This document shows positions 42,632 through 51,967 of a stretch of 64,000 nt of DNA, one piece after another. Each line of letters begins with the position of its first letter. The first letter of the stretch is position 1. The DNA comes from Aquibium pacificus (GTDB lineage: Bacteria; Pseudomonadota; Alphaproteobacteria; Rhizobiales; Rhizobiaceae), in the NCBI RefSeq assembly GCF_040839445.1, contig NZ_JBDPGJ010000003.1, positions 124,001-188,000 of the forward strand, in the 5' to 3' direction. The position numbers and the translations under genes are program-made. The notes beneath the pieces are model-generated. The model was not told the origin of the DNA. It saw nothing but the letters and a program-made list of their open reading frames with translations, and searched no databases.

Positions 42632-42796
42632 TCAACGCGACGCCATCCGCCGCGCGATCCGGGGAAAGTCCGCCGGCTTGATGCCGATGTCCGCACGCTC
42701 GGCATTGCTCATGCCGTTGAGCAGGACCATGGCACTGCGATAGCGCTGCTCTTCGTTCGGGCGAGGACGGGTGAAAAGTTCGGTAAGGAAACCCAT
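42632..42796 (-). CDS. DUF1127-like small protein (54 aa)
   Basis: The sequence begins MGFLTELFTRPRPNEEQRY and ends with ADIGIKPADFPRIARRMASR. The second part is the DUF1127 (YjiS-like) signature, L/I-G-I-x-x-x-D-F/I-P-R. In other alphaproteobacteria such short Arg-rich proteins affect RNA turnover, phosphate and carbon metabolism. ATG 42796 has CAGGAG at eight bases. It is too short to be found by most gene-length cut-offs. Confidence 0.8.
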   Translation of the reverse strand: MGFLTELFTRPRPNEEQRYRSAMVLLNGMSNAERADIGIKPADFPRIARRMASR

Positions 42797-42874
42797 GGAA
42801 TATACTCCTGATCGGCTCCTCCCGGCTGTCTACATAATGGTGATTCGTGACGTTTTTGTGCACTGCAACATAAC

Positions 42875-42889
42875 GCATGGCTGCCATGC
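42875..42889. repeat. 15-bp palindrome in a divergent intergenic region
   Basis: GCATGGC-T-GCCATGC is a perfect 7+1+7 inverted repeat, about 80 bases before the DUF1127-like gene and 147 bases before the J-domain-like gene. The 239-bp gap 42797-43035 has no gene, is poorer in G+C than its flanks, and should hold promoters for both directions. The palindrome is a candidate operator. Confidence 0.5.
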
Positions 42890-43035
42890 ATTCTTCCTGT
42901 CCCCTCCATCCGGGCCGACCCGTTCGGTGTCGATGTCTCGAATGCGACCGGATATTCCGCCGGAAAATTAAGTGATTTCAAATAGAGTACGGAGCAGTTT
43001 TCATCCACCCGCGTTGTAGGCGCGGAGGATCGGTG

Positions 43036-43497
43036 ATGACCGCGTTTACGACTAGTGAATTCACATCATTGCTCGACGAGCTCCTCGACAAATCGGAGCG
43101 CGAGAAGGACGGCTCCGGCCGCCCGTCGGTTCCGTTCGGCTACGTTGCTCCGAAGGACGCCGTTGAGGAACTCTGGGCGAGCATGCCGAGCGATTTCGTT
43201 ACCAGCGTCTATCGCGATACCGGGGATCGCGAGACGGTGCGGGAAACGCCGGGCATGGAGACGCCCGAGGCTTCCGAGCCGCCGCTGCCCTCCATCGAAC
43301 CCGACGCGATCGCCGCCGAACTGCGCATGGCGAACGCGCGCTGGCCGCGCGATTTCGATCGCATCCGGCGCGAATTCGCGATGGCCAACCATCCCGACCG
43401 CGCCGAGCCGCGGCTGCGCGACCGCGCGGTTATCCGCATGCAGATCGCCAACATGCTGATCGATCAGGAAAAACGCCGCCTCGCTGGCCGACGCTGA
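43036..43497 (+). CDS. Hypothetical protein with J-domain-like C-terminus
   Basis: 153 residues, cytoplasmic, acidic N-terminal half. The C-terminal 55 residues read WPRDFDRIRREFAMANHPDR and continue through RDRAVIRMQIANMLID. The helix, HPD tripeptide and following Arg/Ala-rich helix with IANMLID are the layout of a J-domain, although the first helix is not obvious. If real, it would be a co-chaperone that stimulates a DnaK. ATG 43036 (preceded by GTG 43033) follows GGAGGAT. Confidence 0.6.
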   Translation: MTAFTTSEFTSLLDELLDKSEREKDGSGRPSVPFGYVAPKDAVEELWASMPSDFVTSVYRDTGDRETVRETPGMETPEASEPPLPSIEPDAIAAELRMANARWPRDFDRIRREFAMANHPDRAEPRLRDRAVIRMQIANMLIDQEKRRLAGRR

Positions 43498-43663
43498 GCG
43501 GAAAAAGCCTCTATTTGCCAAGAGGGTCGAACCGCGCGCTGCCGTGAATGGCGCGCGAGGGTAGGCTGCGCCATTGCGCGTTTGAGCTCCGCGCCGGGTT
43601 GGCTATAAGGGGTCTCCCGCCCGCATCCGATGCGCCAGTCCACGTCCTGACGGAGTTCCAACA

Positions 43664-44716
43664 TTGCACAAGCGCCCACTCGGCCGCACCGGCCTTTCCG
43701 TGTCCGCGATCTGTCTGGGAAGCATGACCTGGGGCGAGCAGAACAGCGAGACCGAGGCGCACGCCCAGATCGCCATGGCTCTCGACCGCGGCGTCAACTT
43801 CGTCGACACCGCCGAACTCTATCCCATCCCGCCAAAGCCTGAGACCCAGGGCCGCACTGAATCCATCATCGGGAACTGGTTCGCGAAGAACGGCGGACGC
43901 GAGCGCGTCGTGCTCGCCTCGAAGGTGGTGGGCCGCACCGACAACGAGTGGTTCCGCGGCGGCCGACCCTCCAAGCTGGTGCGTGCCGACATCTTCGATG
44001 CGATCGAGAAATCGCTGGCCAAGCTTCAGACTGATTATCTCGACCTCTACCAGATCCACTTCCCCGACCGGCCGGTCCCCTGGGGCGCCAATCCGACCCG
44101 TGTCGACAACGATTCGGAGACCATTCTTGAAGACGAGACTCCGATCGCCGAAACGCTCGCCGTCTTCGATGAACTGGTGAAGCAGGGCAAGATCAGGCAC
44201 TTCGGCCTGTCCAACGAAAGCTCCTGGGGCGTCATGCGGTATCTCGCCGAGAGCGACAATGGCGTGGGCCCCCGTCCCGCATCGCTTCAGAACGCCTACA
44301 GCCTCGTCAACCGCACCTTCGAGGTGAACCTTGCCGAAGTCTGCCGGCGCGAGACCGTGAGCCTGCTCGCCTACTCACCGCTGGCGCAGGGCTATCTCTC
44401 GGGCAAGTATGATAACGGCGCGCTGCCGAAGGGCTCGCGCAAGCAGCTGTTCAACCGCCTGCAGCGCTACGAGAAACCCTACGCTCTCGACGCACACCGC
44501 GCCTACAGTGACCTCGCGCGCTCTTTCGGCATGGAGCCGGCGCTGTTCGCCAACGCCTTCGTCACCCAGCGTCCCTTCATGACCTCCAATATCGTGGGCG
44601 CCACAACCCTCGACCAGCTCGCGCTTGCGCTTGACTCGGCGGACGTAAAGTGGACGGAGGAGATGCAGAAGGCCGTGGACGACATCCACCAGCGGGTCGG
44701 AAATCCCTGCCCCTGA
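43664..44716 (+). CDS. Aldo/keto reductase (Tas-like)
   Basis: 350 residues. PLGRTGLSVSAICLGSMTWG starts the barrel; FVDTAELYP holds the catalytic Asp-Tyr, VVLASKVVG the Lys, and DLYQIHFPDRP the His. QNAYSLVNRTFEVNLAEVC is typical of E. coli Tas and related AKRs. NADPH-dependent; substrate not known. The start is TTG at 43664 with GGAG eight bases upstream; the first residues match the family N-terminus, so no other start fits. Confidence 0.9.
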   Translation: MHKRPLGRTGLSVSAICLGSMTWGEQNSETEAHAQIAMALDRGVNFVDTAELYPIPPKPETQGRTESIIGNWFAKNGGRERVVLASKVVGRTDNEWFRGGRPSKLVRADIFDAIEKSLAKLQTDYLDLYQIHFPDRPVPWGANPTRVDNDSETILEDETPIAETLAVFDELVKQGKIRHFGLSNESSWGVMRYLAESDNGVGPRPASLQNAYSLVNRTFEVNLAEVCRRETVSLLAYSPLAQGYLSGKYDNGALPKGSRKQLFNRLQRYEKPYALDAHRAYSDLARSFGMEPALFANAFVTQRPFMTSNIVGATTLDQLALALDSADVKWTEEMQKAVDDIHQRVGNPCP

Positions 44717-44744
44717 GCCCGGCGGCCCGAGGGAGGACGCAGCG

Positions 44745-46202
44745 TTGAACCAGACCATGCCCGTGCCCGGTAAGGGCCGCTTCCCGCCGCCGGACGACAT
44801 CTGCCGCCTGGGCGCGGCTGATCTGGCCGGCGCGATCCGCGACCGCACGTACTCGGCCATCGACGTCATGAAGGCGGTGCTTGCCCGCATCGATGAGGTC
44901 AATTCGCACGTGAACGCGATCGTATCGCTGCGCGACCGCGAGGAACTCCTTCGCGAGGCTGGCGATGCCGATCTGGCATTGGCGAAAGGCGGAGCGGCCG
45001 GCCCGCTCTTCGGGGTGCCCATGGCGGTCAAGGACCTGGCGCAGACGAAGGGCCTGCGCACCACCTTCGGCTCGCCGATCTTTTCCAACAACGTGCCGGA
45101 CGTGGACGATTTCTTCGTCGAGCGCCTTCGCGCGGTCGGGGCGATCATCATCGGCAAGACCAACGTCCCCGAGTTCGGTCTCGGCTCCAACACCTACAAT
45201 CCGGTGTACGGCCCGACGCTGAATGCGTTCGACCATGGCCTGACGGCGGGCGGGTCGAGCGGCGGCGCGGCGGTCGCACTGGCACTCCACATGCTGCCAG
45301 TGGCGGACGGGAGCGATATGGGCGGCTCCCTGCGCAACCCCGCCGCGTACAACGGCATCTACGGTTTCCGCCCGTCGCAGGGCAGGGTGGCCGCCGGCCC
45401 GCAGCCGGAGGCCTTCGTCACCCAGATGGGCGTCGAAGGGCCGATGGGGCGCAGCGTCCGCGACATGGCGCTGCTGCTGTCGGTGCAAAGCGGCTACGAC
45501 GTCCGCTCGCCTTTGTCCCTCGACGGAGAGATCGATTTCGCAAAGGCCTTGCGGCCGAAAGCGAAGGGAACCCGCATCGCCTGGCTCGGCGACCTCGGCG
45601 GGCACCTTGCCATGGAGCCCGGAATCCTCGACCTCTGCGCCGCCGGCCTGAACAAGCTGGAAGACGCCGGGGCCGTGGTCGAGCCGTTCGTGCCGGCCTT
45701 CGATTTTGAATCGCTCTGGCAGGCCTTCGTGACCTTGCGCCACTTCACCTCCGGTAGCGCGCTGAAGGTCCACTACGACGATCCCGAACGGCGCTACATG
45801 CTGAAGCCGGAAGCAATCTTTGAAGTCGAGGGCGGCCTCGACCTGCTGGCGGCGAAAATTCATGCCGCCTCGGCCATGCGCACGGCCTGGTTCCGGCATG
45901 TCGTCGGCCTGTTCGACCGCTTCGATTTCCTCGTGGTGCCGACCGCGCAGGTCTTCCCGTTCCCGATCGACCGGCACTGGCCGGACGAGATCGCAGGCCG
46001 GAAGATGGACAGCTACCACCGCTGGATGGAGGTCTGCGCGCTCGCCACCATGGCCGGCTGTCCCGCCGTCAACGTGCCAGTGGGCTTCGACGCCGGCGGC
46101 CGTCCGATGGGCATGCAGGTGATCGGCCGCCCGCGCGGCGACCAGGCCGTCCTGAATCTCGCCGCCGCCTACGAGGAGGTCACGCCTTATGGCGTCCGTT
46201 AG
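44745..46202 (+). CDS. Amidase signature family enzyme
   Basis: 485 residues. The amidase signature triad is present: Lys in VPMAVKDLAQTKG, Ser in AGGSSGGAAVALALH and Ser in DMGGSLRNPAAYNG. The enzyme hydrolyses carboxamides; members include glutamyl-tRNA amidotransferase A, but the absence of gatB/gatC and the divergent C-terminus argue for a catabolic amidase. TTG 44745 follows GGGAGGA by seven bases and is preferred to ATG 44757. Probably in one operon with the aldo/keto reductase (28 bases between). Confidence 0.9.
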   Translation: MNQTMPVPGKGRFPPPDDICRLGAADLAGAIRDRTYSAIDVMKAVLARIDEVNSHVNAIVSLRDREELLREAGDADLALAKGGAAGPLFGVPMAVKDLAQTKGLRTTFGSPIFSNNVPDVDDFFVERLRAVGAIIIGKTNVPEFGLGSNTYNPVYGPTLNAFDHGLTAGGSSGGAAVALALHMLPVADGSDMGGSLRNPAAYNGIYGFRPSQGRVAAGPQPEAFVTQMGVEGPMGRSVRDMALLLSVQSGYDVRSPLSLDGEIDFAKALRPKAKGTRIAWLGDLGGHLAMEPGILDLCAAGLNKLEDAGAVVEPFVPAFDFESLWQAFVTLRHFTSGSALKVHYDDPERRYMLKPEAIFEVEGGLDLLAAKIHAASAMRTAWFRHVVGLFDRFDFLVVPTAQVFPFPIDRHWPDEIAGRKMDSYHRWMEVCALATMAGCPAVNVPVGFDAGGRPMGMQVIGRPRGDQAVLNLAAAYEEVTPYGVR

Positions 46203-46297
46203 CCGGCGCGTGTCCTAAGAGAGCGGACAGCGGGCCCACGCATCCGACGGGACCGAGCCCGAACCGCGCGGGTCGATCCGGGCGCTCGCGCCCCGCC

Positions 46298-46789
46298 TCA
46301 CGCGCCGATCGGCACCTTCAGCACCTGGCCGACGAAGATCTGGTTCGGATCGCTGATCAATTGCGGATTGGCGCGCGCGATGCGCAGGAACTGGCCGGCG
46401 TCGCCGTAATTGTCCCGCGCGATCTTCGACAGCGTGTCGCCGGCCTTCACCACATGGATGCGGTAACCGATGTAGCCCGGCACGATGCGCGGCCCATAGA
46501 TCACGGGCACGATCACCTTGTTGATCTCCGACCCGTCCTGCGCGCTCTCCTCGAACACTTCCACGAACAGCCGGTCGAGCTGGAAGGCGGCATTGCCGAT
46601 CGCCGCCTGAACCTGGAACTGGCCATGCTCGCCCGTCCCGCCGCCGACATTGAAGAATCCCGTCCGCTCGTCGTGTCCCTCGTGCACACGCCAGTTGAGC
46701 GTGGCCTCGAAACCCTGTCCGATCCCGGCGATGAGCACCGGATCCCCGACGAGATCGAACGGCTGGGGCTGCTGGATGATGTTGGTCAT
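46298..46789 (-). CDS. LysM protein with Gmad2-like immunoglobulin domain
   Basis: 163 residues. Residues about 5-100 look like the Gmad2 immunoglobulin-like fold (FDLVGDPVLIAGIGQGFEAT, GEHGQFQVQAAI). A LysM domain follows at about 110-160 (YRIHVVKAGDTLSKIARDNY, then QIFVGQVLKVP). No signal peptide is visible, so how it would reach peptidoglycan is unclear. ATG 46789 with CGGAGA upstream was chosen over a start 15 codons earlier. Confidence 0.8.
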   Translation of the reverse strand: MTNIIQQPQPFDLVGDPVLIAGIGQGFEATLNWRVHEGHDERTGFFNVGGGTGEHGQFQVQAAIGNAAFQLDRLFVEVFEESAQDGSEINKVIVPVIYGPRIVPGYIGYRIHVVKAGDTLSKIARDNYGDAGQFLRIARANPQLISDPNQIFVGQVLKVPIGA

Positions 46790-46952
46790 GGCGCAAATCT
46801 CCGCTCCGACGCGATAGGTGCCTCCAAAGGGCACGCTGTCAGGAAAAGCCGAAGAAGGCTCCGGCGTCTGTGTTGCGGCTCACAGACGCGGCGAGAAACA
46901 CCGGATTTCGCCCGTCTCGGTCGGGTGATCGCCAGAATCCGCGTATGATCCC

Positions 46953-47849
46953 CTACTGCAGCGGGACCTCGTAGACCTTCCCCCAATAAGGCGCGTTGGA
47001 CGTATCGTCGACCGACATGACGAAGATCGCCTTCCCGTCAGGCGCGAAGGCGAGGTTCGGCGCCGTCGGGGAGGGGACGTCGATGGCCTTCACGAAGGCA
47101 CCTTCGGCATCCACCACGACAATGCGGCCGCTCGAATACTGGCCGATCCAGAAATTGCCGTCTGGCCCGATCTTGATGCCGTCCGGGTAGGCGCTTGCTC
47201 CCGACGCCTCGTCGACCGCGCCGACGCGCACGAAGAGGCGGCGGTCCGACAGGGAGCCGTCTTCGCCGACCGCGAAGGAGATGACACGGCCGGCCTCCGA
47301 TTCGTTGACGTAAAGACGGTTGCCGTCCGGCGACATGGCGATGCCATTGGCATAGTGGAGATCGTCGGCCGCCATGCGGATCGTCCCGTCGGCGGACAGG
47401 TGGTAGATTTTTCCCACGATCGGCGCCGATTCCCAGGGTCCCGAAGCGGTGAACCAGGCTCCGTCCTTGCCGTCCGATGTTAGATCGTTCGGTCCGAGGA
47501 GCGCATTCCCGGCATCGTCCTTGTCATAGGTGGCGACCGTCTTGCCGTCGCGCGAAACGCGGGCGATGGTGCCGTTGTCGTAGCACGTCACGACCAGATC
47601 GCCGTCGCCGAGCGGCAGCACCGCGGAAGGCCCGCATCCCTCGCTCTTCCACAGCTCCTTGTTCGTCTGCCCGTCCCAGACCAGGATCGTATTGCCGCCA
47701 TACTCCACGTAATGCAGCTTGCCGTCGATGGAGGCCGGCCCCTCGGGAAACGCCGCCTTTTCGTTGATGACCTTGATGTCTGCTGCCGCCGCACCCTGCG
47801 CAGCCCCGATCACCACCGCCACGGCGACGGCCATGCTCCAGTTCCTCAT
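46953..47849 (-). CDS. Secreted SMP-30/gluconolactonase-like beta-propeller protein
   Basis: 298 residues. The signal peptide MRNWSMAVAVAVVIGAAQGA is followed by a six-bladed propeller: AAFPEGPASIDGKLHYVEYG (metal Glu), LGPNDLTSDGKDGAWFT (metal Asn), YANGIAMSPDGNRLYVNES (metal Asn and Asp nearby) and SGASAYPDGIKIGPDGNFW. SMP-30 family enzymes hydrolyse lactones. The secreted form may act on sugar lactones in the periplasm. Confidence 0.85.
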   Translation of the reverse strand: MRNWSMAVAVAVVIGAAQGAAAADIKVINEKAAFPEGPASIDGKLHYVEYGGNTILVWDGQTNKELWKSEGCGPSAVLPLGDGDLVVTCYDNGTIARVSRDGKTVATYDKDDAGNALLGPNDLTSDGKDGAWFTASGPWESAPIVGKIYHLSADGTIRMAADDLHYANGIAMSPDGNRLYVNESEAGRVISFAVGEDGSLSDRRLFVRVGAVDEASGASAYPDGIKIGPDGNFWIGQYSSGRIVVVDAEGAFVKAIDVPSPTAPNLAFAPDGKAIFVMSVDDTSNAPYWGKVYEVPLQ

Positions 47850-47984
47850 CGCGTGCTCCCGTGAATGTTGATACGTCCTCGGGAGGGAACTGTGATCGCT
47901 TTGTAGAAAGGAAACAAGACGGCTGCGGGCAGCCGAACGAGAGGAGCGAGAATTCCCTTATTTCGCCCTCTCGGACGAAAATAT

Positions 47985-48215
47985 CTATTCCGCCGCGATC
48001 TTGTCCTTCCCGGCTTCGAGCACCGTTTCGACGCATTCGTGCCATTCGTCTGCTAGCGCCGGGTCGGCGGGCGAACCGTCCTCGAGCAGGGAGGCGCTAC
48101 CGAGAAGCACGCCGATGTCGTCGGAAGCGGTCCGTGCATATTGCCGCTCGAGAAACTTCAGCATGGCCTCGTATGCCTGCCGCTCCGCCAGTATCTTCTT
48201 CTCTTTCTCGGGCAT
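47985..48215 (-). CDS. Probable immunity protein of a polymorphic-toxin-like module (76 aa)
   Basis: 76 residues, acidic and helical. AYEAMLKFLERQYARTASDD, then IGVLLGSASLLEDGSPADPA and a Trp in DEWHECV, is the pattern I associate with small immunity proteins next to toxin tip domains (AMxxFLxxYYxRTxSDDxGxLLGxMxLLxDGxPADP). No signal peptide or membrane segment: it would act in the cytoplasm. It starts 4 bases after the toxin-like gene, as immunity genes usually do. The identification rests on remembered family patterns. A free-standing conserved hypothetical protein is the alternative. Confidence 0.65.
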   Translation of the reverse strand: MPEKEKKILAERQAYEAMLKFLERQYARTASDDIGVLLGSASLLEDGSPADPALADEWHECVETVLEAGKDKIAAE

Positions 48216-48219
48216 TCGA

Positions 48220-48504
48220 TCACTCCGGTTTCGAGAGGCCGGTCAGCGCATTGAACGTTCTTGGAGCATCGTTCACTCCGCCGTTCCTGATCCGGTTCCC
48301 GCGACTTTGCACCCACACCTGCCGCCCATCGCTTAGGGCGCGAGCATACCACGAATTTCCAAACCGGTCCTGACCGAGGAAGTTGGGAAGCGCAAGAGTG
48401 GACAGTAGGAGTTCGCGATTTGCAGGCGTGTCGGGTACGTGGCCGGCGGCCTGACGGAAGATATGTGCTGCATCCGTCTCGTCGATGTGGCCGCCCGTAT
48501 CCAT
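48220..48504 (-). CDS. Orphan polymorphic-toxin tip-domain-like protein (94 aa)
   Basis: 94 residues. AAHIFRQAAGHVPDTPANRE (13-31) and then DRFGNSWYAR (46-55), GRQVWVQSRGNRIRNGGVN (60-78) and APRTFN form the pattern seen at the extreme C-terminus of large RHS, hemagglutinin and other secreted polymorphic toxins. The conserved Trp, Arg and Asn-Gly-Gly residues look like an RNase-type active region. Here the domain stands alone, with no delivery or repeat region and no signal peptide. Its ATG lies 4 bases behind the pccB stop, with GAGG in front, so it is probably translated by coupling to pccB. The DNA is less G+C-rich than pccB. Confidence 0.65.
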   Translation of the reverse strand: MDTGGHIDETDAAHIFRQAAGHVPDTPANRELLLSTLALPNFLGQDRFGNSWYARALSDGRQVWVQSRGNRIRNGGVNDAPRTFNALTGLSKPE

Positions 48505-48508
48505 TGCC

Positions 48509-50041
<1,533 letters not shown>

Positions 50042-50159
50042 GAATCTCGACCCCCCAGAACCATCCATTTCGTCGGCGACCGTGTTAGCACGGCGCAATC
50101 GGAGTGCAAGCGCAACGCCGGTCTGCCGCGCCTTTCGGCGCGGCCGATCTCGAAGCGTG

Positions 50160-50600
50160 CTACCAGCTGCCGGTGTTCTGCATGGAAACCCAGGGCTCCT
50201 GCGGCGCCAAGGCTTCGCCCTCCTGGAGAAGTTCGATGGAGATGCCGTCCGGCGATTTCACGAAGGCCATGTTGCCGTCGCGCGGCGGCCGGTTGATGGT
50301 TACGCCCATGTCCATGAGCCGCTGGCAGGTCTCGTATATGTTGTCGACCTTGTAGGCGAGGTGGCCGAAATTGCGCCCGCCCTTGTACTCCTCGGGATCC
50401 CAGTTGAAAGTGAGTTCGAGTTCGGGTGCCCGTGACGCCGCGGAGGTCGCCTTGTCCTTCGGCGCGGCGAGGAAGATCAGCGTGAAGCGCCCCTTCTCGT
50501 TATCGATCCGGCGGACCTCCTCGAGCCCGAGCTTGTTGCAATAGAAATCCAGCGAGGCCTCGACGTCGGCGACGCGGACCATGGTGTGCAGATAGCGCAT
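50160..50600 (-). CDS. gloA: Lactoylglutathione lyase (glyoxalase I)
   Basis: 146 residues. Metal ligands of the E. coli-type enzyme are at the expected places: His5, Glu62 in ELTFNW, His80 in NFGHLAYKV and Glu123 in GISIELLQ. It isomerises the methylglyoxal-glutathione adduct to S-lactoylglutathione. The C-terminus ends in a short tail with Trp. Same strand as pccB but 118 bp apart from its start, so separate transcription is possible. Confidence 0.95.
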   Translation of the reverse strand: MRYLHTMVRVADVEASLDFYCNKLGLEEVRRIDNEKGRFTLIFLAAPKDKATSAASRAPELELTFNWDPEEYKGGRNFGHLAYKVDNIYETCQRLMDMGVTINRPPRDGNMAFVKSPDGISIELLQEGEALAPQEPWVSMQNTGSW

Positions 50601-50754
50601 TTGGTACTTTCCTGATCATTTTTCGGCGGCGGCCGCCCCCTCGCATATGCCGCAGGCAGGCCGTCGAGGCAACATTCAGCCGGTTAAGCTTGCCGAAGCT
50701 TGTGCGGGGCTTGAATCGGACTGCGTAAAACTTGAAAAAAATGCTTAGCGCCTG

Positions 50755-50782
50755 CTGACAGGGGCGACCACGGTGTTATCCT
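50755..50782 (+). promoter_or_regulatory. Possible promoter of the double cold-shock gene
   Basis: CTGACA (50755-50760) and TATCCT (50777-50782) are 16 bases apart; initiation near 50790. The surrounding 226-bp gap (50601-50826) between gloA and this gene has an A-rich patch at 50730-50741 and no other clear element. Confidence 0.35.
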
Positions 50783-50826
50783 GAAATCGGGAATCAGTAG
50801 AGTGGCCGATTGGAAGGTGCGTTCGG

Positions 50827-51420
50827 ATGGGGGATAATTCCTCTGCGGAGGGACGGGAATTGTTCAGGGCCGCGGCCTTGAATGCCGACAGTGGCCCGTC
50901 CGAGGATCTGACCGAAATAGCCGGCGCGATCAAGTGGTTCGACGTCGCCAAGGGATACGGCTTCATCCTTCCCGACGAGCCGCACTTCGGCGACATCCTG
51001 CTTCACGTCACATGCCTGCGGCGCGATGGTTTCCAGACCGCCATGGAAGGGGCACGAATCGTCTGCCTGATCCGGCGCGGCGATCGCGGTTTCCAGTGCT
51101 TCAAGGTCCTGTCGATGGACATGAGCACGGCGGTTCACCCCAAGGAACAGCCCGCCCAGCGTACGCATGTCACCGTCACGCCCGAAAGCGGTCTGGAGCG
51201 GGCGCTCGTGAAATGGTTCAACCGCACGAAGGGCTTCGGCTTCCTGACGCGCGGCGAGGGGACGGAAGACATCTTCGTTCACATGGAGACGCTGCGGCAG
51301 TTCGGCATCGCCGAGCTTAGGCCTGGACAGGTCGTGCTGGTTCGCTTCGGCCGCGGCGAGAAGGGCCTTATGGCTGCCGAAATTCATCCCGATGTTGGGA
51401 CCCTGCCGTTCTCCAACTGA
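50827..51420 (+). CDS. Double cold-shock-domain protein
   Basis: 197 residues, two cold-shock domains. The first (about 35-100) has IKWFDVAKGYGFILPDE and GDILLHVTCLRR; the second (about 125-190) has VKWFNRTKGFGFLTRGEGTE and DIFVHMETLRQFG. Each retains RNP1 (KGYGFI / KGFGFL); in RNP2 the first domain has ILLHV instead of IFVHV. Such proteins bind single-stranded RNA or DNA. Downstream genes for a DUF192 protein and a hydrolase follow closely on the same strand. Confidence 0.93.
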   Translation: MGDNSSAEGRELFRAAALNADSGPSEDLTEIAGAIKWFDVAKGYGFILPDEPHFGDILLHVTCLRRDGFQTAMEGARIVCLIRRGDRGFQCFKVLSMDMSTAVHPKEQPAQRTHVTVTPESGLERALVKWFNRTKGFGFLTRGEGTEDIFVHMETLRQFGIAELRPGQVVLVRFGRGEKGLMAAEIHPDVGTLPFSN

Positions 51421-51434
51421 CGGGATCAGACATC

Positions 51435-51947
51435 ATGCGACGCTTTGCCGGGCTGGCACGGATGCCAGCCCTCGTCATTTTCACCGCGCTCGTCGTTCTT
51501 TCCGTTGCCCGCGTGTCTGCGCAGGAAAGCGGAAGTCCGATGATCCTGCCGGTCGATCCGGCGCCGCTCGTCGTAGAGACCGACGCGGGTGCGAAGAGCT
51601 TCGCCGTCGAGATCGCCGACGAACCCGAAGAGCGTCGCCGGGGCCTGATGTTTCGCGAGCGGCTGCCAGAGAGCCAGGGCATGCTCTTCGTCTTCGAACA
51701 GACGCAGCCGCTCGGCTTCTGGATGATGAACACGATCCTGCCGCTCGATCTGCTGTTCATTTCGGAAGACGGCGAGGTGCGCGCCATCCTCCAGGGCGAG
51801 CCGTACTCGACTGACACGATCTCGCCGGGTCCCGACGAGCCCGGGCGGTTCGTGCTGGAACTGAACGCCGGTACGGCGGAAGCGCAGGGCATCGAGGTGG
51901 GAGACAGGCTCACCCATCCCGTCATCCAGGCCGCCGGCGGCAACTGA
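51435..51947 (+). CDS. Secreted DUF192 family protein
   Basis: 170 residues. A signal peptide (LVIFTALVVLSVARVSAQ) precedes the DUF192 core: FAVEIADEPEERRRGLMFRE, MLFVFEQTQPLGFWMMNTIL and PLDLLFISEDGEV. Family members are small beta-barrel proteins of undetermined function, secreted in proteobacteria. Located 14 bases after the cold-shock gene. Confidence 0.9.
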   Translation: MRRFAGLARMPALVIFTALVVLSVARVSAQESGSPMILPVDPAPLVVETDAGAKSFAVEIADEPEERRRGLMFRERLPESQGMLFVFEQTQPLGFWMMNTILPLDLLFISEDGEVRAILQGEPYSTDTISPGPDEPGRFVLELNAGTAEAQGIEVGDRLTHPVIQAAGGN

Positions 51948-51967
51948 GACGGCGGGACGCGGAGCGG

